From Echinarachnius parma (lineage: Eukaryota > Echinodermata > Echinoidea > Clypeasteroida > Echinarachniidae), in the NCBI GenBank assembly GCA_037951105.1, contig JBAMJV010000904.1:62001-126000 (forward strand): 64,000 nucleotides of DNA, read 5' to 3'. This document shows, piece after piece, positions 63,552-64,000 of this stretch. The notes under the pieces were generated by a model. The model searched no databases, was not told the origin of the DNA, and was given only the letters and a program-made list of their open reading frames with translations. Position 1 is the stretch's first letter. The number at the start of each line of letters is the position of its first letter. A program made the translations under genes and the position numbers.

Positions 63552-64000
63552 CCCCACCTACATCAAAACGTAAGGTAGGGTTTCTCCCCGTTCATTCATT
63601 CCACTTATGACATGACATTTGTAATCTATAAGGTGAAATTAAATCATTGAAAGATGTGTTTTTGATACTTACCCACTTTTCTTGCTATGAATCAGCCAAT
63701 ATTTCACGTTCATTTGCCATGCAGTCGCGTCGAGCGCTGATCATCGCACACGCTTGCGACGGAAGTACCGTGAAAAGTGTGTTGCTGAAATGACCTTTCG
63801 TTAGGTAGTCTTCGTCCAGCCAGGAATTGATACGTTGTAAATTACTTACGCACATTATTGTATGCCTGTCAAATCGGAAATAAAGTGTGTGCCACTGAGT
63901 GCGCTTGAGATGAAACTACCGTATTTTGCTTGCGAATTGTTGTTTTTCAAACCTTTAAAGAATATGGATTTAAAAATTGTAACGACTGATTTTTGAATAG

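Overview
The window is animal nuclear DNA: AT-rich and intron-rich, with GT/AG-bounded exons, dense transposable elements, foldback repeats and long simple repeats. The best-supported gene is the middle of PIKFYVE (phosphatidylinositol-3-phosphate 5-kinase). Single-exon rhodopsin-class receptors in a tandem cluster, a full-length L1/Tx1-like LINE and the style of the dispersed repeats suggest a marine invertebrate deuterostome (sea urchin, sea star, hemichordate or amphioxus). That placement is an inference and I cannot fix the species.

Layout. 1-17.5 kb: three related GPCR genes on the minus strand (the first cut by the window edge). Each has a tandem array of decayed copies of its own first-transmembrane-segment coding region just upstream. 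The first two GPCR units share a ~2.8 kb duplicated block containing a foldback MITE and a hAT-type element with 8-bp target duplications. The first unit was later invaded by a probable solo LTR and a TTAA-flanked insertion. 15.09-15.25 kb is a tandem array of seven small perfect hairpins whose stems covary. 18.26-50.64 kb: 25 consecutive plus-strand exons of PIKFYVE with continuous phase (about 1,690 codons), covering the CCT/chaperonin-like domain, a long disordered insert, the CHK (cysteine-rich) region, a variable linker and the start of the lipid-kinase domain with its ATP-binding lysine. The FYVE and DEP exons and most of the kinase domain are not in the window. Many exons have broken tandem copies beside them. 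Introns are filled with MITEs, LINE fragments, tRNA-derived repeats, poly-G runs and a (GAT)n satellite. 51.6-57.6 kb: a full-length LINE on the minus strand with intact ORF1 and ORF2 and a 7-bp target-site duplication. 57.6-58.6 kb: a GC-rich stretch and one minus-strand exon resembling the start of NOP9. 59.1-60.7 kb: two elements built of a ~30-bp repeat with inverted ends and G/C runs. 62.3-63.6 kb: a nest of perfect hairpins and a 160-bp-arm inverted repeat.

How things fit together. PIKFYVE would make PI(3,5)P2 on endosomes. The GPCRs lie upstream of the first visible PIKFYVE exon on the opposite strand, so they either sit in a very large PIKFYVE intron or next to a gene whose 5' exons are missing here. 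Nothing in the sequence links the two functionally. The recurring theme is local duplication and inversion: tandem exon copies, TM1 arrays, palindromes and hairpins with compensatory changes.
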